Assembly (NCBI RefSeq): GCF_001280125.1
Contig: NZ_LGEG01000233.1
Coordinates: 62,001-126,000 of the forward strand
DNA: 64,000 nucleotides
From: Streptomyces sp. NRRL F-6492
GTDB taxonomy: Bacteria; Actinomycetota; Actinomycetes; Streptomycetales; Streptomycetaceae
Direction: 5' to 3'
Positions 1-6,583 of this stretch are shown here, piece after piece (within the stretch, counting starts at the first letter, position 1; each line of letters opens with the position of its first letter). The translations under genes were made by a program, and so were the position numbers. The notes beneath the pieces were generated by a model. The model saw only the letters and a program-made list of their open reading frames with translations, was not told where the DNA came from and did not search any database.

Positions 1-413
1 TCGACGGCCGCGTCGGTCGTGCGGGTGCGGTGGTCGTCGTAGCGCGCCCAGTAGACCTCCTTGCGGCGCGCGTCCGTGGCGACGGCGAAGGGCTCGTCGA
101 TCCCGGAGGCGTACGCGAGGCCGTCGAGGGTGCACAGGCCGTGCACGGGCACGCCGAGCGCGGACGAGAAGGCCGCGGCCGTGACGAGGCCGACGCGCAG
201 GCCGGTGTACGGACCGGGGCCGACGCCGACGACCACGCCGGTGACCGCGTCGAGCTTCAGGCCCGCCTCGGCGAGGACCCGGTCGACGGCGGGCAGCAGC
301 AGTTCCCCGTGGCGGCGGGCGTCGACCCGGGTCGAGGAGGCGACGACGGCCTCGCCGTCGTGGAGGGCGACGGTGACGGCGGGGGTGGCGGTATCCATGG
401 CGAGCAACAGCAC
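1..413 (-). CDS. tsaB: tRNA threonylcarbamoyladenosine biosynthesis protein TsaB, 3' end cut by window edge
   Basis: The N-terminal 137 or so codons are present; the gene runs off the left edge. The visible protein opens LLLAMDTATPAVTVALHDG and contains GVGPGPYTGLRVGL, the typical start and glycine-rich loop of TsaB, the inactive Kae1/TsaD paralogue that nucleates the t6A37 tRNA-modifying complex with TsaD and TsaE. The GTG at 413 is taken as start because it restores the usual LLLA opening; an ATG at 398 is the alternative. tsaE lies 1 kb upstream on the same strand, with a plus-strand gene and a small iron-box gene between them. TsaD and RimI, usual neighbours, would lie beyond the edge. 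Confidence 0.9.
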   Translation of the reverse strand, partial: MLLLAMDTATPAVTVALHDGEAVVASSTRVDARRHGELLLPAVDRVLAEAGLKLDAVTGVVVGVGPGPYTGLRVGLVTAAAFSSALGVPVHGLCTLDGLAYASGIDEPFAVATDARRKEVYWARYDDHRTRTTDAAV

Positions 414-509
414 GCGAACAGCCTACGGCTCCCGGGCACGCTGCCCCGACCCCCGGGGCGGCGGCTGCTACCGTCACCCTTCGACACATTCGTACGAGAG
501 GTGGGCACG

Positions 510-1076
510 GTGGCACGGAGCAGCTCGGGATTCGTGGCCGGGCTCACGGCGGTGGCGGTCGCCGCGGTCTGTTTCCTCGCCTACCAGGCCTCCGCGAACG
601 TCCCCGCGGACCTCTCGGCCAAGCCGAAGGCCCCGAGCACGACGGCCCCCTCGGCCTCCCCCGGCGGCGGCCCGAAACGGCCGGCCCGCGACCCCCTCGC
701 CGTCCCGGCGGCCTCGGGCACCGGGGAGCGGGTCGTGTACGGCCTCGCCGACCGCCGGGTGTGGCTGGTGGGCGGCGACGGCAAGGCCACCCGCACGTTC
801 ACGGTGATGCCGAGCACGGTGTCCCCGCCGCCGGGCGCGTACGCGGTGACCTCCCGGTCGGGCACGGTGCGCGGCTCGGACGGGGTGCGGATCGAGCACG
901 TGGTGCGGTTCGCGACGACCCAGGACGTGGCGGTCGGCTTCAGCGCGGCGGTGGACGGCTCGATGCCGGAGCCGGACCCGGCGAAGAAGACCGGCGGCAT
1001 CCGCATGAAGCGGGCCGACGGGGACGCGCTGTGGACGTTCGCGGTGATCGGCAAGAAGATCGTCGTCGTCGCCTGA
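510..1076 (+). CDS. Membrane-anchored protein with degenerate L,D-transpeptidase-like (YkuD) domain
   Basis: This 188-residue protein has an N-terminal signal/anchor helix (about residues 8-27), an Ala/Pro/Ser linker to residue 70 and a C-terminal beta-rich domain. The GTG at 510 is chosen because AGAGG stands about 7 nt before it. The C-terminal part (RVWLVGGDGK, PPGAYAVTSRSG, then TGGIRM at 161-166 and VIGKKIVVV) follows the layout of YkuD L,D-transpeptidases. The expected SHGC(I/V)R catalytic motif reads KTGGIR, so both His and Cys are missing. It is probably exported and non-catalytic; the fold is my inference from motif layout. It is divergent from tsaB. Confidence 0.7.
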   Translation: MARSSSGFVAGLTAVAVAAVCFLAYQASANVPADLSAKPKAPSTTAPSASPGGGPKRPARDPLAVPAASGTGERVVYGLADRRVWLVGGDGKATRTFTVMPSTVSPPPGAYAVTSRSGTVRGSDGVRIEHVVRFATTQDVAVGFSAAVDGSMPEPDPAKKTGGIRMKRADGDALWTFAVIGKKIVVVA

Positions 1077-1153
1077 TCCGCGACCGCACGGCTCCGGGCG
1101 GGCCCGGGGCCCGCCCGGCGACGCGGCCTCGGCCGTGGTCCGCCGGACACCCC

Positions 1154-1312
1154 CTAGGCGGCCTCGTGCTCCTCGTACGCGTCCTCGGCGGTGTCGCCCT
1201 CGGGCCGCCGTCCCGGTGGGGTCGAGAGGGTGCGGGCGGCCGCGCAGGACGCCAGCAGCTCGCTCATCGTGACGTGCTCCCGATCGGGTTCCGCGCGCTC
1301 CGGCGTCGCCAT
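1154..1312 (-). CDS. Small 52-residue protein behind an iron box
   Basis: The protein opens MATPERAEPDREHVTMSELL and ends in an acidic tail (TAEDAYEEHEAA). The start is well supported: GGGAGG lies 6 nt before the ATG, and an iron-box palindrome (1324-1344) lies directly behind that ribosome site. There is no signal peptide, transmembrane helix or metal-binding cluster; a single Cys lies in LLASCAAA. I do not recognise the family. The operator and compact leader argue for a real gene expressed when iron is scarce. An internal ATG in SD-less context (MSELLAS) is a less likely start. Confidence 0.65.
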   Translation of the reverse strand: MATPERAEPDREHVTMSELLASCAAARTLSTPPGRRPEGDTAEDAYEEHEAA

Positions 1313-1323
1313 GCCTGCCTCCC

Positions 1324-1344
1324 GTAGGTTAGGTAGACCTAACC
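1324..1344 (-). promoter_or_regulatory. Iron box (DmdR/IdeR operator) in front of the small gene
   Basis: GGTTAGGTAGACCTAACC (1327-1344) has perfect 8-bp arms, and the overlapping 19-mer starting at 1324 agrees with the actinobacterial iron-box consensus TTAGGTTAGGCTCACCTAA except at the first base and the three central ones. The site ends next to the Shine-Dalgarno sequence of the 52-residue gene, so a bound iron-dependent repressor would cover its promoter or transcription start. Confidence 0.75.
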
Positions 1345-1394
1345 AGCTCGTGCGTCCATGGGACCACGGCGCGCACGGCCCACGCAACATTTTG

Positions 1395-1409
1395 CCGACA
1401 CGTTGTCGG
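1395..1409. promoter_or_regulatory. Short palindrome between tsaE and the small gene
   Basis: CCGACA-CGT-TGTCGG is a perfect 6-bp inverted repeat around 3 nt, 28 bp beyond the tsaE stop. On the minus strand it is followed by CAAAATGTT. It could be a weak terminator for tsaE or an operator for the small gene; the short stem and poor T-run leave this open. Confidence 0.35.
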
Positions 1410-1437
1410 AACCTACGTGGGGCGGAGGGGCCGGAGG

Positions 1438-1959
1438 TCAGAGCGCGCCCAGGTCCTCCCCCGTCCAGCGCGCCCCGACGCCGCGCAGCACGACCGTGCG
1501 CCGGTCGTCCTCGGTGTCGCCGGTGACGCGGTGGATCAGGACGTGCAGCCGGTCGTCGGTCAGCTCCTCGACCTTGCCGTCGCCCCACTCCACGACCACG
1601 ACGGACTCGGGCAGCGAGACGTCCAGGTCGAGGTCCTCCATCTCGTCGAGCCCGCCGCCGAGGCGGTACGCGTCCACGTGGACCAGGGCCGGGCCGCCGA
1701 CCAGGGACGGGTGGACGCGGGCGATGACGAAGGTCGGGGAGGTGACGGCGCCGCGCACCCCGAGCCCCTCGCCGAGGCCGCGGGTGAGGGTGGTCTTCCC
1801 GGCGCCGAGCTCGCCGGTGAGCATGACGAGGTCGCCGGGGCGGAGGATCCCGGCGAGCCGGCGGCCCAGCTCCCGCATCCGCTCCGGGGAGTCGACGGAG
1901 AGGGTGGCCTCGGAGACGGGCGTGGTGTCGGCGGGTACGGGCGGGTGCGCTGCTTCCAT
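1438..1959 (-). CDS. tsaE: tRNA threonylcarbamoyladenosine biosynthesis ATPase TsaE
   Basis: TsaE is the ATPase that drives turnover of the TsaB-TsaD complex making t6A37 in ANN-decoding tRNAs. This 173-residue protein shows the Walker A motif GELGAGKTT (49-57), the family signature TSPTF (73-77), HVDAYRL (94-100) and VEWGD (123-127), all expected of TsaE. A 20-residue N-terminal extension precedes the core. Its ATG lies 9 bp after the stop of the upstream hydrolase gene, so the two, with alr, probably form one transcription unit. Confidence 0.95.
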   Translation of the reverse strand: MEAAHPPVPADTTPVSEATLSVDSPERMRELGRRLAGILRPGDLVMLTGELGAGKTTLTRGLGEGLGVRGAVTSPTFVIARVHPSLVGGPALVHVDAYRLGGGLDEMEDLDLDVSLPESVVVVEWGDGKVEELTDDRLHVLIHRVTGDTEDDRRTVVLRGVGARWTGEDLGAL

Positions 1960-1968
1960 GCCGCCAAT

Positions 1969-3165
1969 CTAGCTTTTTCCGGGGTCCGTCCTCGCCGTCG
2001 TCGGCTCCGGCACGGCCCCGGCCCGTACGAGCAGGTCGGCGAGCCGGTCGGTGACGGCCTCCGGGTGCTCCAGCATCACCAGGTGGCCCCCGTCCGGGAC
2101 GATCACCAGCTCCGCCTCCGGGAGGAGGGCGGCGATGGCCTCGGTGTGGGAGCTGGGGGTGACGAGGTCGCGGTCCCCGGCGAGCGCGAGCACCGGCAGG
2201 TCGCGGAGGGCGGGCAGGGAGGCGGACTTGTCGTGCTCCGCGAAGGCCGGATAGAAGGCGGCGACCACGTCGATGGGGGTGGACTCGATCATCCGCTCGG
2301 CGAAGCGGGCGACCGCCGGGTCGACGTCCTTCGAGGCGAACGAGTACTTCTTGACGAGCCCGGCGAAGAGGTCGGCCGTCGCCCGGCGGCCGCGCTCGAC
2401 CAGCTCCGCCTGGGCGCCGAGGGTCCGCAGGATCCCCGGCAGGATCCGCCGGACGGCGTTGACGCCCATGACGGGGAGGCCGTACGTGACCTCGTTCAGC
2501 TTCCCCGCGGAGGTGCCGACGAAGGCGACGCCGACGACCCGGTCGCGCATCAGCTCCGGGTACAGCTCGGCGAACGCCATCACCGTCATGCCGCCCATGG
2601 AGTGCCCGACGAGGACGAGGGGGCCCTCGGGGGCGGCGACGTCGACGACGGCCCTGAGGTCGCGGCCGAGCTGCTCGATGGAGACGGGGACGCCGTCGGG
2701 ACCGGCCTGGGCGACGCCCTGCCCCGAGCGCCCGTGGCTGCGCTGGTCCCAGTGGACGGTCCGCACGAGACCGCGCAGGGCGGCCCGCTGGAAGTGCCAG
2801 GAGTCCTGGTTGAGGCAGTAGCCGTGGCTGAAGACGACGGTGACGGGGGCGGGTTCGCGGCGCCCGAAGAGCCGCCGGAGCCGGGCGGGGACCTCGGCGC
2901 CGTCACCGGCACCGACCTCGCCGACCTCGTCGACCTCGTAGTAGAGCACGGTCCCGTCGTCGGCGAGGGCGCGGCCGGGGGTGCCCCGGAGCCCCCCGTA
3001 GGGGCCGGTGGCGTCCAGGGCGAGCCGTGCCTTCTGGCGTACGGAACGGCCCACCGTGAGCCGCTCGACGGCCACTCCGGCGGCGGCTCCGGCCGCCAGG
3101 ACGCCTATCGCGGCGCCGGCGAAACCGGCGCGGCGCCAGGTGCCGCCGCTACTGGACTCCCCCAC
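1969..3165 (-). CDS. Alpha/beta-fold hydrolase with N-terminal membrane anchor
   Basis: This 398-residue serine hydrolase has a hydrophobic Ala/Gly-rich segment (about residues 14-33) that likely tethers it to the membrane. The catalytic core has the oxyanion HG at 114-115, the nucleophile elbow GHSMGG (187-192, Ser189), an acid in GDRDLVTP (331 or 333) and His361 in DGGHLVMLEHP. The GTG at 3165 is preceded by GAGGAGG at 7 nt. It begins 12 bp after the alr stop and ends 9 bp before tsaE. The substrate cannot be told; lipase, esterase and peroxidase-like relatives share these motifs. Confidence 0.85.
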   Translation of the reverse strand: MGESSSGGTWRRAGFAGAAIGVLAAGAAAGVAVERLTVGRSVRQKARLALDATGPYGGLRGTPGRALADDGTVLYYEVDEVGEVGAGDGAEVPARLRRLFGRREPAPVTVVFSHGYCLNQDSWHFQRAALRGLVRTVHWDQRSHGRSGQGVAQAGPDGVPVSIEQLGRDLRAVVDVAAPEGPLVLVGHSMGGMTVMAFAELYPELMRDRVVGVAFVGTSAGKLNEVTYGLPVMGVNAVRRILPGILRTLGAQAELVERGRRATADLFAGLVKKYSFASKDVDPAVARFAERMIESTPIDVVAAFYPAFAEHDKSASLPALRDLPVLALAGDRDLVTPSSHTEAIAALLPEAELVIVPDGGHLVMLEHPEAVTDRLADLLVRAGAVPEPTTARTDPGKS

Positions 3166-3177
3166 GAGCGCTCCTCC

Positions 3178-4326
3178 TCATTCGCCCAGGTAGACGCGCG
3201 GGACGCGCGCGCCGATCCGGGTGACGATCTCGTACGCGATGGTGTCGGCGGCCACCGCCCAGTCCTCGGCGGTCGGTTCGCCCCGGTCGCCGGGGCCGAA
3301 GAGCACGGCCTCGGTGCCGGGCTCGGGGGTCTCCCCGCCGAGGTCGAGCACGAACTGGTCCATGGCGACGCGGCCGGCGATCGTGCGGACGGTGTCCCCG
3401 ACGAGGACGGGACCGCGGCCGGAGGCGTGCCGGGGGACGCCGTCGGCGTACCCGACGGGCACGAGCCCGAGGGTGGTCTCGGTCCCGGTGACGTAGTGGT
3501 GGCCGTAGCTCACGCCGTGCCCGGCCGGGACCTGCTTGACGAGCGCGACGCCCGCCTTGAGCGACATGACGGGCCGCAGGCCGAGTTCGGCGGAGGTGCC
3601 GAGCTCGGGGCCGGGCGAGATGCCGTAGACGGCGATGCCGGGCCGGACCAGGTCGAAGTGGGCCTCGGGGAGGGTGAGGGTGGCCGGCGAGTTGGCGATG
3701 TGCCGGACCTCGGGCTCGACGCCGGCCTTCTCGGCGTAGTCGAGCATCGAGCGGAAGACGTCGAGCTGGGCGGCGATGGAGGGGTGGTGGGGCTCGTCGG
3801 CGCAGGCGAGGTGCGACCAGAGCCCGGTGACCTTGAGCAGCCCCTCGGCCTCGGCCCTGAGCGCCTCCCCGACGAGCTCGGGCCAGTCGGCGGGCTGGCA
3901 GCCGTTGCGGCCGAGCCCGGTGTCGGCCTTGAGCTGCACGCGGGCGCTCTTCCCGGTGGCGCGGGCGGCCGCGACGACCTCCCGCAGGGCCCACATCCCG
4001 CTGACGGACATGTCGAGCCCGGCCTCGATGCCCCGGTCCCAGGGGTCCCCCGGGGTCCAGAGCCAGCACATGACGGGAACGTCCGTGATCCCGGCGGCCC
4101 GCAGCGCGAGCGCCTCGTGCGGGGTGGCCGTACCGAGCCAGTCCGCCCCCGCCTCCAGGGCGGCCCGGGCACAGCGCACGGCGCCGTGTCCGTACGCGTC
4201 GGCCTTGACCACGGCCATGATCCGGACGTGGGGGGCGACGCGGGCGCGCAGCGTGCGGACGTTCGCACGCAGCGCCCCGAGGTCGATCTCGGCGCGGGCT
4301 CTGCGGGGCGGCGGTGTCTCAGTCAT
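3178..4326 (-). CDS. alr: Alanine racemase
   Basis: Alr interconverts L- and D-alanine with pyridoxal phosphate and supplies D-Ala for peptidoglycan. The 382-residue protein carries the PLP lysine in AVVKADAYGHG (Lys41) and the second catalytic base Tyr274 in GHGVSYGHHY, with the dimer-contributed MDQF motif near residue 320. ATG 4326 gives MTETPPPRRARAEIDLG, the normal family N-terminus; a longer frame to 4359 adds 11 atypical residues. The Shine-Dalgarno sequence is weak. A 14-bp perfect palindrome lies 121 bp upstream. Confidence 0.96.
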   Translation of the reverse strand: MTETPPPRRARAEIDLGALRANVRTLRARVAPHVRIMAVVKADAYGHGAVRCARAALEAGADWLGTATPHEALALRAAGITDVPVMCWLWTPGDPWDRGIEAGLDMSVSGMWALREVVAAARATGKSARVQLKADTGLGRNGCQPADWPELVGEALRAEAEGLLKVTGLWSHLACADEPHHPSIAAQLDVFRSMLDYAEKAGVEPEVRHIANSPATLTLPEAHFDLVRPGIAVYGISPGPELGTSAELGLRPVMSLKAGVALVKQVPAGHGVSYGHHYVTGTETTLGLVPVGYADGVPRHASGRGPVLVGDTVRTIAGRVAMDQFVLDLGGETPEPGTEAVLFGPGDRGEPTAEDWAVAADTIAYEIVTRIGARVPRVYLGE

Positions 4327-4446
4327 CGCGCCCAGTCTCTCAGGTACGGCCCCGGCCACCGCTTCCCCGGGCTGTAGCCCCGATCACCCTGCCGGGCGGC
4401 ACCCCGCCCCCTCACGCCCCGGAGCGGCCCGCGACGGCGGAACGAA

Positions 4447-4460
4447 CGGGAACGTTCCCG
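4447..4460. promoter_or_regulatory. Perfect 14-bp palindrome upstream of alr
   Basis: CGGGAACGTTCCCG is a perfect inverted repeat without spacer in the 214-bp gap between nnr and alr. Its place ahead of alr fits an operator; no known regulator consensus is recognised. Confidence 0.45.
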
Positions 4461-4525
4461 CACGAACCCGGGCGAGTCGGCGAACCGAACGCGCCCCGGC
4501 GGGGGTTCGGGAAGGGAGGGGACGG

Positions 4526-4553
4526 GGAAAGGCCCCGGCCCTACGACGGGGCC
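4526..4553 (-). terminator. Hairpin overlapping the nnr stop codon
   Basis: GGCCCCG (4531-4537) pairs with CGGGGCC (4547-4553) around the nnr stop codon, and the minus strand continues TTTCCCC. It probably ends nnr transcription and separates it from alr. Confidence 0.5.
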
Positions 4554-5989
4554 ATCACGTCCCCCCACGCCCCCCGCAGCCCCCCCGCCACCTCCATGGC
4601 CGTCACCGGGGCCGTGCCCGACGAGGCGCGGCGGGCCGCGAGGCCGTGGAGGTAGGCGGCGCAGGAGGCCGCGTCGACGGGCGGGAGGCCCGCCGCGAGC
4701 AGCGAGCCCGCGAGGCCGGAGAGGACGTCGCCGCTTCCGGCGGTGGCGAGCCAGGACGTCCCGGTCGGGTTCACCCGTACGGGACCGGTGCCCCCGTGCA
4801 CCAGCGTCGTGGAGCCCTTGAGGAGGACCGTCGCGCCGAAGCGGGCGGCCAGTTCGCGGACCGCCGCGAGCCGTCCCGCCTCGACCTCCTCCCGCGTGGC
4901 GGAGAGCAGCGCCGCCGCCTCGCCCGCGTGCGGGGTGAGGAGGGTCGGGGCGCCCCGGCCCCGTACGGCCGCCGGGTCGAGCCCCCGCAGCCCGTCCGCG
5001 TCGACCAGGACCGGCACGTCCGAGGCGAGGACGTCCGCGACCGCCTCCCGCGCCCCGGGCTCCTCGCCGAGGCCCGGCCCGACGACCCAGGCCTGGACCC
5101 GTCCGGCCTTCCGCGGCGGCCCGGTGTGCACCAGGGTCTCGGGGTGCGCGGCGAGCACCGCCTCCCCGCCGGCCCCGACGTACCGCACGGCCCCCGCCCC
5201 GCCCCGCAGCGCCCCGGTCACGGCGAGGACGGCGGCGCCGGGGTAGCGGGCGGAGCCGGCGACGACGCCGACGACCCCGCGCCGGTACTTGTCGCTCTCG
5301 GCGTCCGGCACCGGCAGCAGGCGCGCCACGTCCTCGTGCTGGAGCGCTTCGAGGTCCGGCACCCCGGGCAGGGTCGCGCCGAGCCCGATCTCCACGAGCC
5401 GCAGCGCGCCCGCGTAGGCGTGGGCCGGGTCGACGAGCAGCCCCGGCTTGTACGTCCCGAAGGTGACCGTCACGTCGGCCCGCAGCGCCTCCCCCGCGAC
5501 CTCCCCGGTGTCGGCGTCGACGCCGCTCGGCAGGTCGACGGCGACGACGACGGCGTCGGAGCCGCGCGCGGCCCGGGCGACGGGGACGGCGTCGGGCCGC
5601 AGCCCCCCGCTCCCGCCGATGCCGGTGATCCCGTCGAGGACGAGGTCGGCGCCGGCGAGCGGCTCGAAGGGGTCGTCCGCGACCCGTCCGCCCGCCGCCA
5701 GGAGCGCCGCGAGCCCGCCCTCGTGGGCGCGCGCGCCGAGCAGCACGGCGGTCACGCCCGCGCCGCGCCGGGCGAGCCGGGCCCCGGCGTACAGGGCGTC
5801 GCCGCCGTTGTCGCCGGTCCCGGCGAGGACGACGACCCGGGCCCCGTACACCCGCCCCCTCCCGAGCAGCGAGCAGCAGGCGGCGGCGAGTCCGGCGGCG
5901 GCCCTGCCCATGAGGGCGCCTTCCGGAAGGCGGGCCATGAGGGCGGCCTCGGCGGCCCGGACGGTCTCCACGCGGTGAGCGGTACGCAT
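4541..5989 (-). CDS. nnr: Bifunctional NAD(P)H-hydrate epimerase / ADP-dependent NAD(P)HX dehydratase
   Basis: The enzyme repairs hydrated NADH and NADPH: the N-terminal YjeF_N domain (about 1-215) epimerises R- to S-NAD(P)HX and the C-terminal carbohydrate-kinase-like domain (about 225-480) dehydrates it using ADP. Visible signatures are VVLAGTGDNGGDAL and AVDLPSGVDADTG in the epimerase half, and TPHAGEAAAL, LLKGSTTLV and the catalytic ATAGSGDVLSG in the dehydratase half. ATG 5989 gives MRTAHRVETVRAAE, the normal start; an upstream in-frame start at 6055 would cross the iron box region. Length is 482 residues. Confidence 0.93.
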   Translation of the reverse strand: MRTAHRVETVRAAEAALMARLPEGALMGRAAAGLAAACCSLLGRGRVYGARVVVLAGTGDNGGDALYAGARLARRGAGVTAVLLGARAHEGGLAALLAAGGRVADDPFEPLAGADLVLDGITGIGGSGGLRPDAVPVARAARGSDAVVVAVDLPSGVDADTGEVAGEALRADVTVTFGTYKPGLLVDPAHAYAGALRLVEIGLGATLPGVPDLEALQHEDVARLLPVPDAESDKYRRGVVGVVAGSARYPGAAVLAVTGALRGGAGAVRYVGAGGEAVLAAHPETLVHTGPPRKAGRVQAWVVGPGLGEEPGAREAVADVLASDVPVLVDADGLRGLDPAAVRGRGAPTLLTPHAGEAAALLSATREEVEAGRLAAVRELAARFGATVLLKGSTTLVHGGTGPVRVNPTGTSWLATAGSGDVLSGLAGSLLAAGLPPVDAASCAAYLHGLAARRASSGTAPVTAMEVAGGLRGAWGDVMAPS

Positions 5990-6034
5990 GCCCCGCAGTC
6001 TGCCGCAGGCGGCGGGGGGCCGCCCGGAGGAGGG

Positions 6035-6063
6035 TTGACATCGTCCGCCATTCAACTTAGCTT
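6035..6063 (+). promoter_or_regulatory. Sigma70-type promoter on the plus strand, overlapping an iron box
   Basis: TTGACA (6035-6040), a 17-bp spacer and TAGCTT (6058-6063) make a near-consensus HrdB-type promoter reading rightwards. The -10 hexamer lies inside the iron box at 6057-6075. No convincing coding gene follows on this strand: the only frame, from ATG 6093, runs antisense through acpS. See the finding on a possible iron-regulated RNA. Confidence 0.65.
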
Positions 6064-6075
6064 AGGCTTACCTAA
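6057..6075. promoter_or_regulatory. Iron box between nnr and acpS
   Basis: TTAGCTTAGGCTTACCTAA differs from the consensus TTAGGTTAGGCTCACCTAA at two positions. The centre is 77 bp upstream of the nnr start on the minus strand and covers the -10 of a plus-strand promoter, so iron-dependent repression of either direction is possible; the promoter geometry favours the plus strand. Confidence 0.8.
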
Positions 6076-6153
6076 GTAAGTCGGACGGCGTCATGCCGCT
6101 CCGCACGCGCGCGGTACACACATCCTGTCGCCGGCCCTGGCAGCCGCGCGCGC

Positions 6154-6205
6154 CGTACGCCCCGGGGCCCGGCCGTTTCCGAACGGCCGGGCCCCGCGGC
6201 GTACG
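6154..6205. terminator. Very strong hairpin after acpS, possibly bidirectional
   Basis: A 14-bp perfect inner stem (6164-6177 with 6182-6195, loop tccg) continues, after a 2x2 internal loop, into an 8-bp outer stem (CGTACGCC with GGCGTACG). It starts 3 nt after the acpS stop and probably terminates acpS. It would also end a plus-strand transcript from the promoter at 6035. Neither side has a clear T-run. Confidence 0.6.
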
Positions 6206-6207
6206 CC

Positions 6208-6576
6208 TCACCCCTCCGCGATCACCACCGCCGACGCCACCCCCGCGTCGTGGCTCAGCGACACGTGCCAGTGCCGCACGCCCAGCTCCACCGCCCGGGC
6301 CTCCACCGTCCCCCGCACCCGCAGGCGCGGCCGCCCGGTCTCCTCGACGTACACCTCGGCGTCCGTCCAGTGCAGTCCGGCCGGCGCGCCGAGCGCCTTC
6401 GCGAGGGCCTCCTTCGCGGCGAACCGCACGGCGAGCGAGGCCACCCCGCGCCGCTCGCCGCTCGGGAGCAGCAGCTCGTCCTCGACGAAGAGCCGGTCCA
6501 GAAGCCCCGGCGTCCGTTCGATCGACGCCGCGAACCGGTCGATCTCCGCCACGTCGATCCCCACCCCGATGATCAT
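6208..6576 (-). CDS. acpS: Holo-[acyl-carrier-protein] synthase
   Basis: AcpS moves 4'-phosphopantetheine from CoA to a serine of apo-ACP, activating fatty-acid (and often type II polyketide) synthesis. The 122-residue protein has both Mg-binding motifs: GIDVAEIDR with Asp8 and [13 protein letters not shown] with Glu56. The ATG at 6576 lies 7 bp after the glmS stop, so the two genes are co-transcribed and probably share ribosomes. Length is normal for bacterial AcpS. Confidence 0.95.
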   Translation of the reverse strand: MIIGVGIDVAEIDRFAASIERTPGLLDRLFVEDELLLPSGERRGVASLAVRFAAKEALAKALGAPAGLHWTDAEVYVEETGRPRLRVRGTVEARAVELGVRHWHVSLSHDAGVASAVVIAEG

Positions 6577-6583
6577 TTCCCAC

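Noticed and set aside
1417..4377. 986-codon open frame on the plus strand, with similar giant frames at 6569-9346, 30772-32979, 47260-50847 and 51311-54466
   Set aside because: They lie opposite well-identified genes, have repetitive Gly/Val/Asp/Arg composition typical of GC-rich antisense frames, and lack ribosome sites.
6093..6572. Plus-strand frame after the iron-box promoter
   Set aside because: It runs antisense through all of acpS, is Pro/Arg/Ser-rich like other shadow frames and has only a weak GGACGG upstream. A non-coding RNA is the simpler reading.
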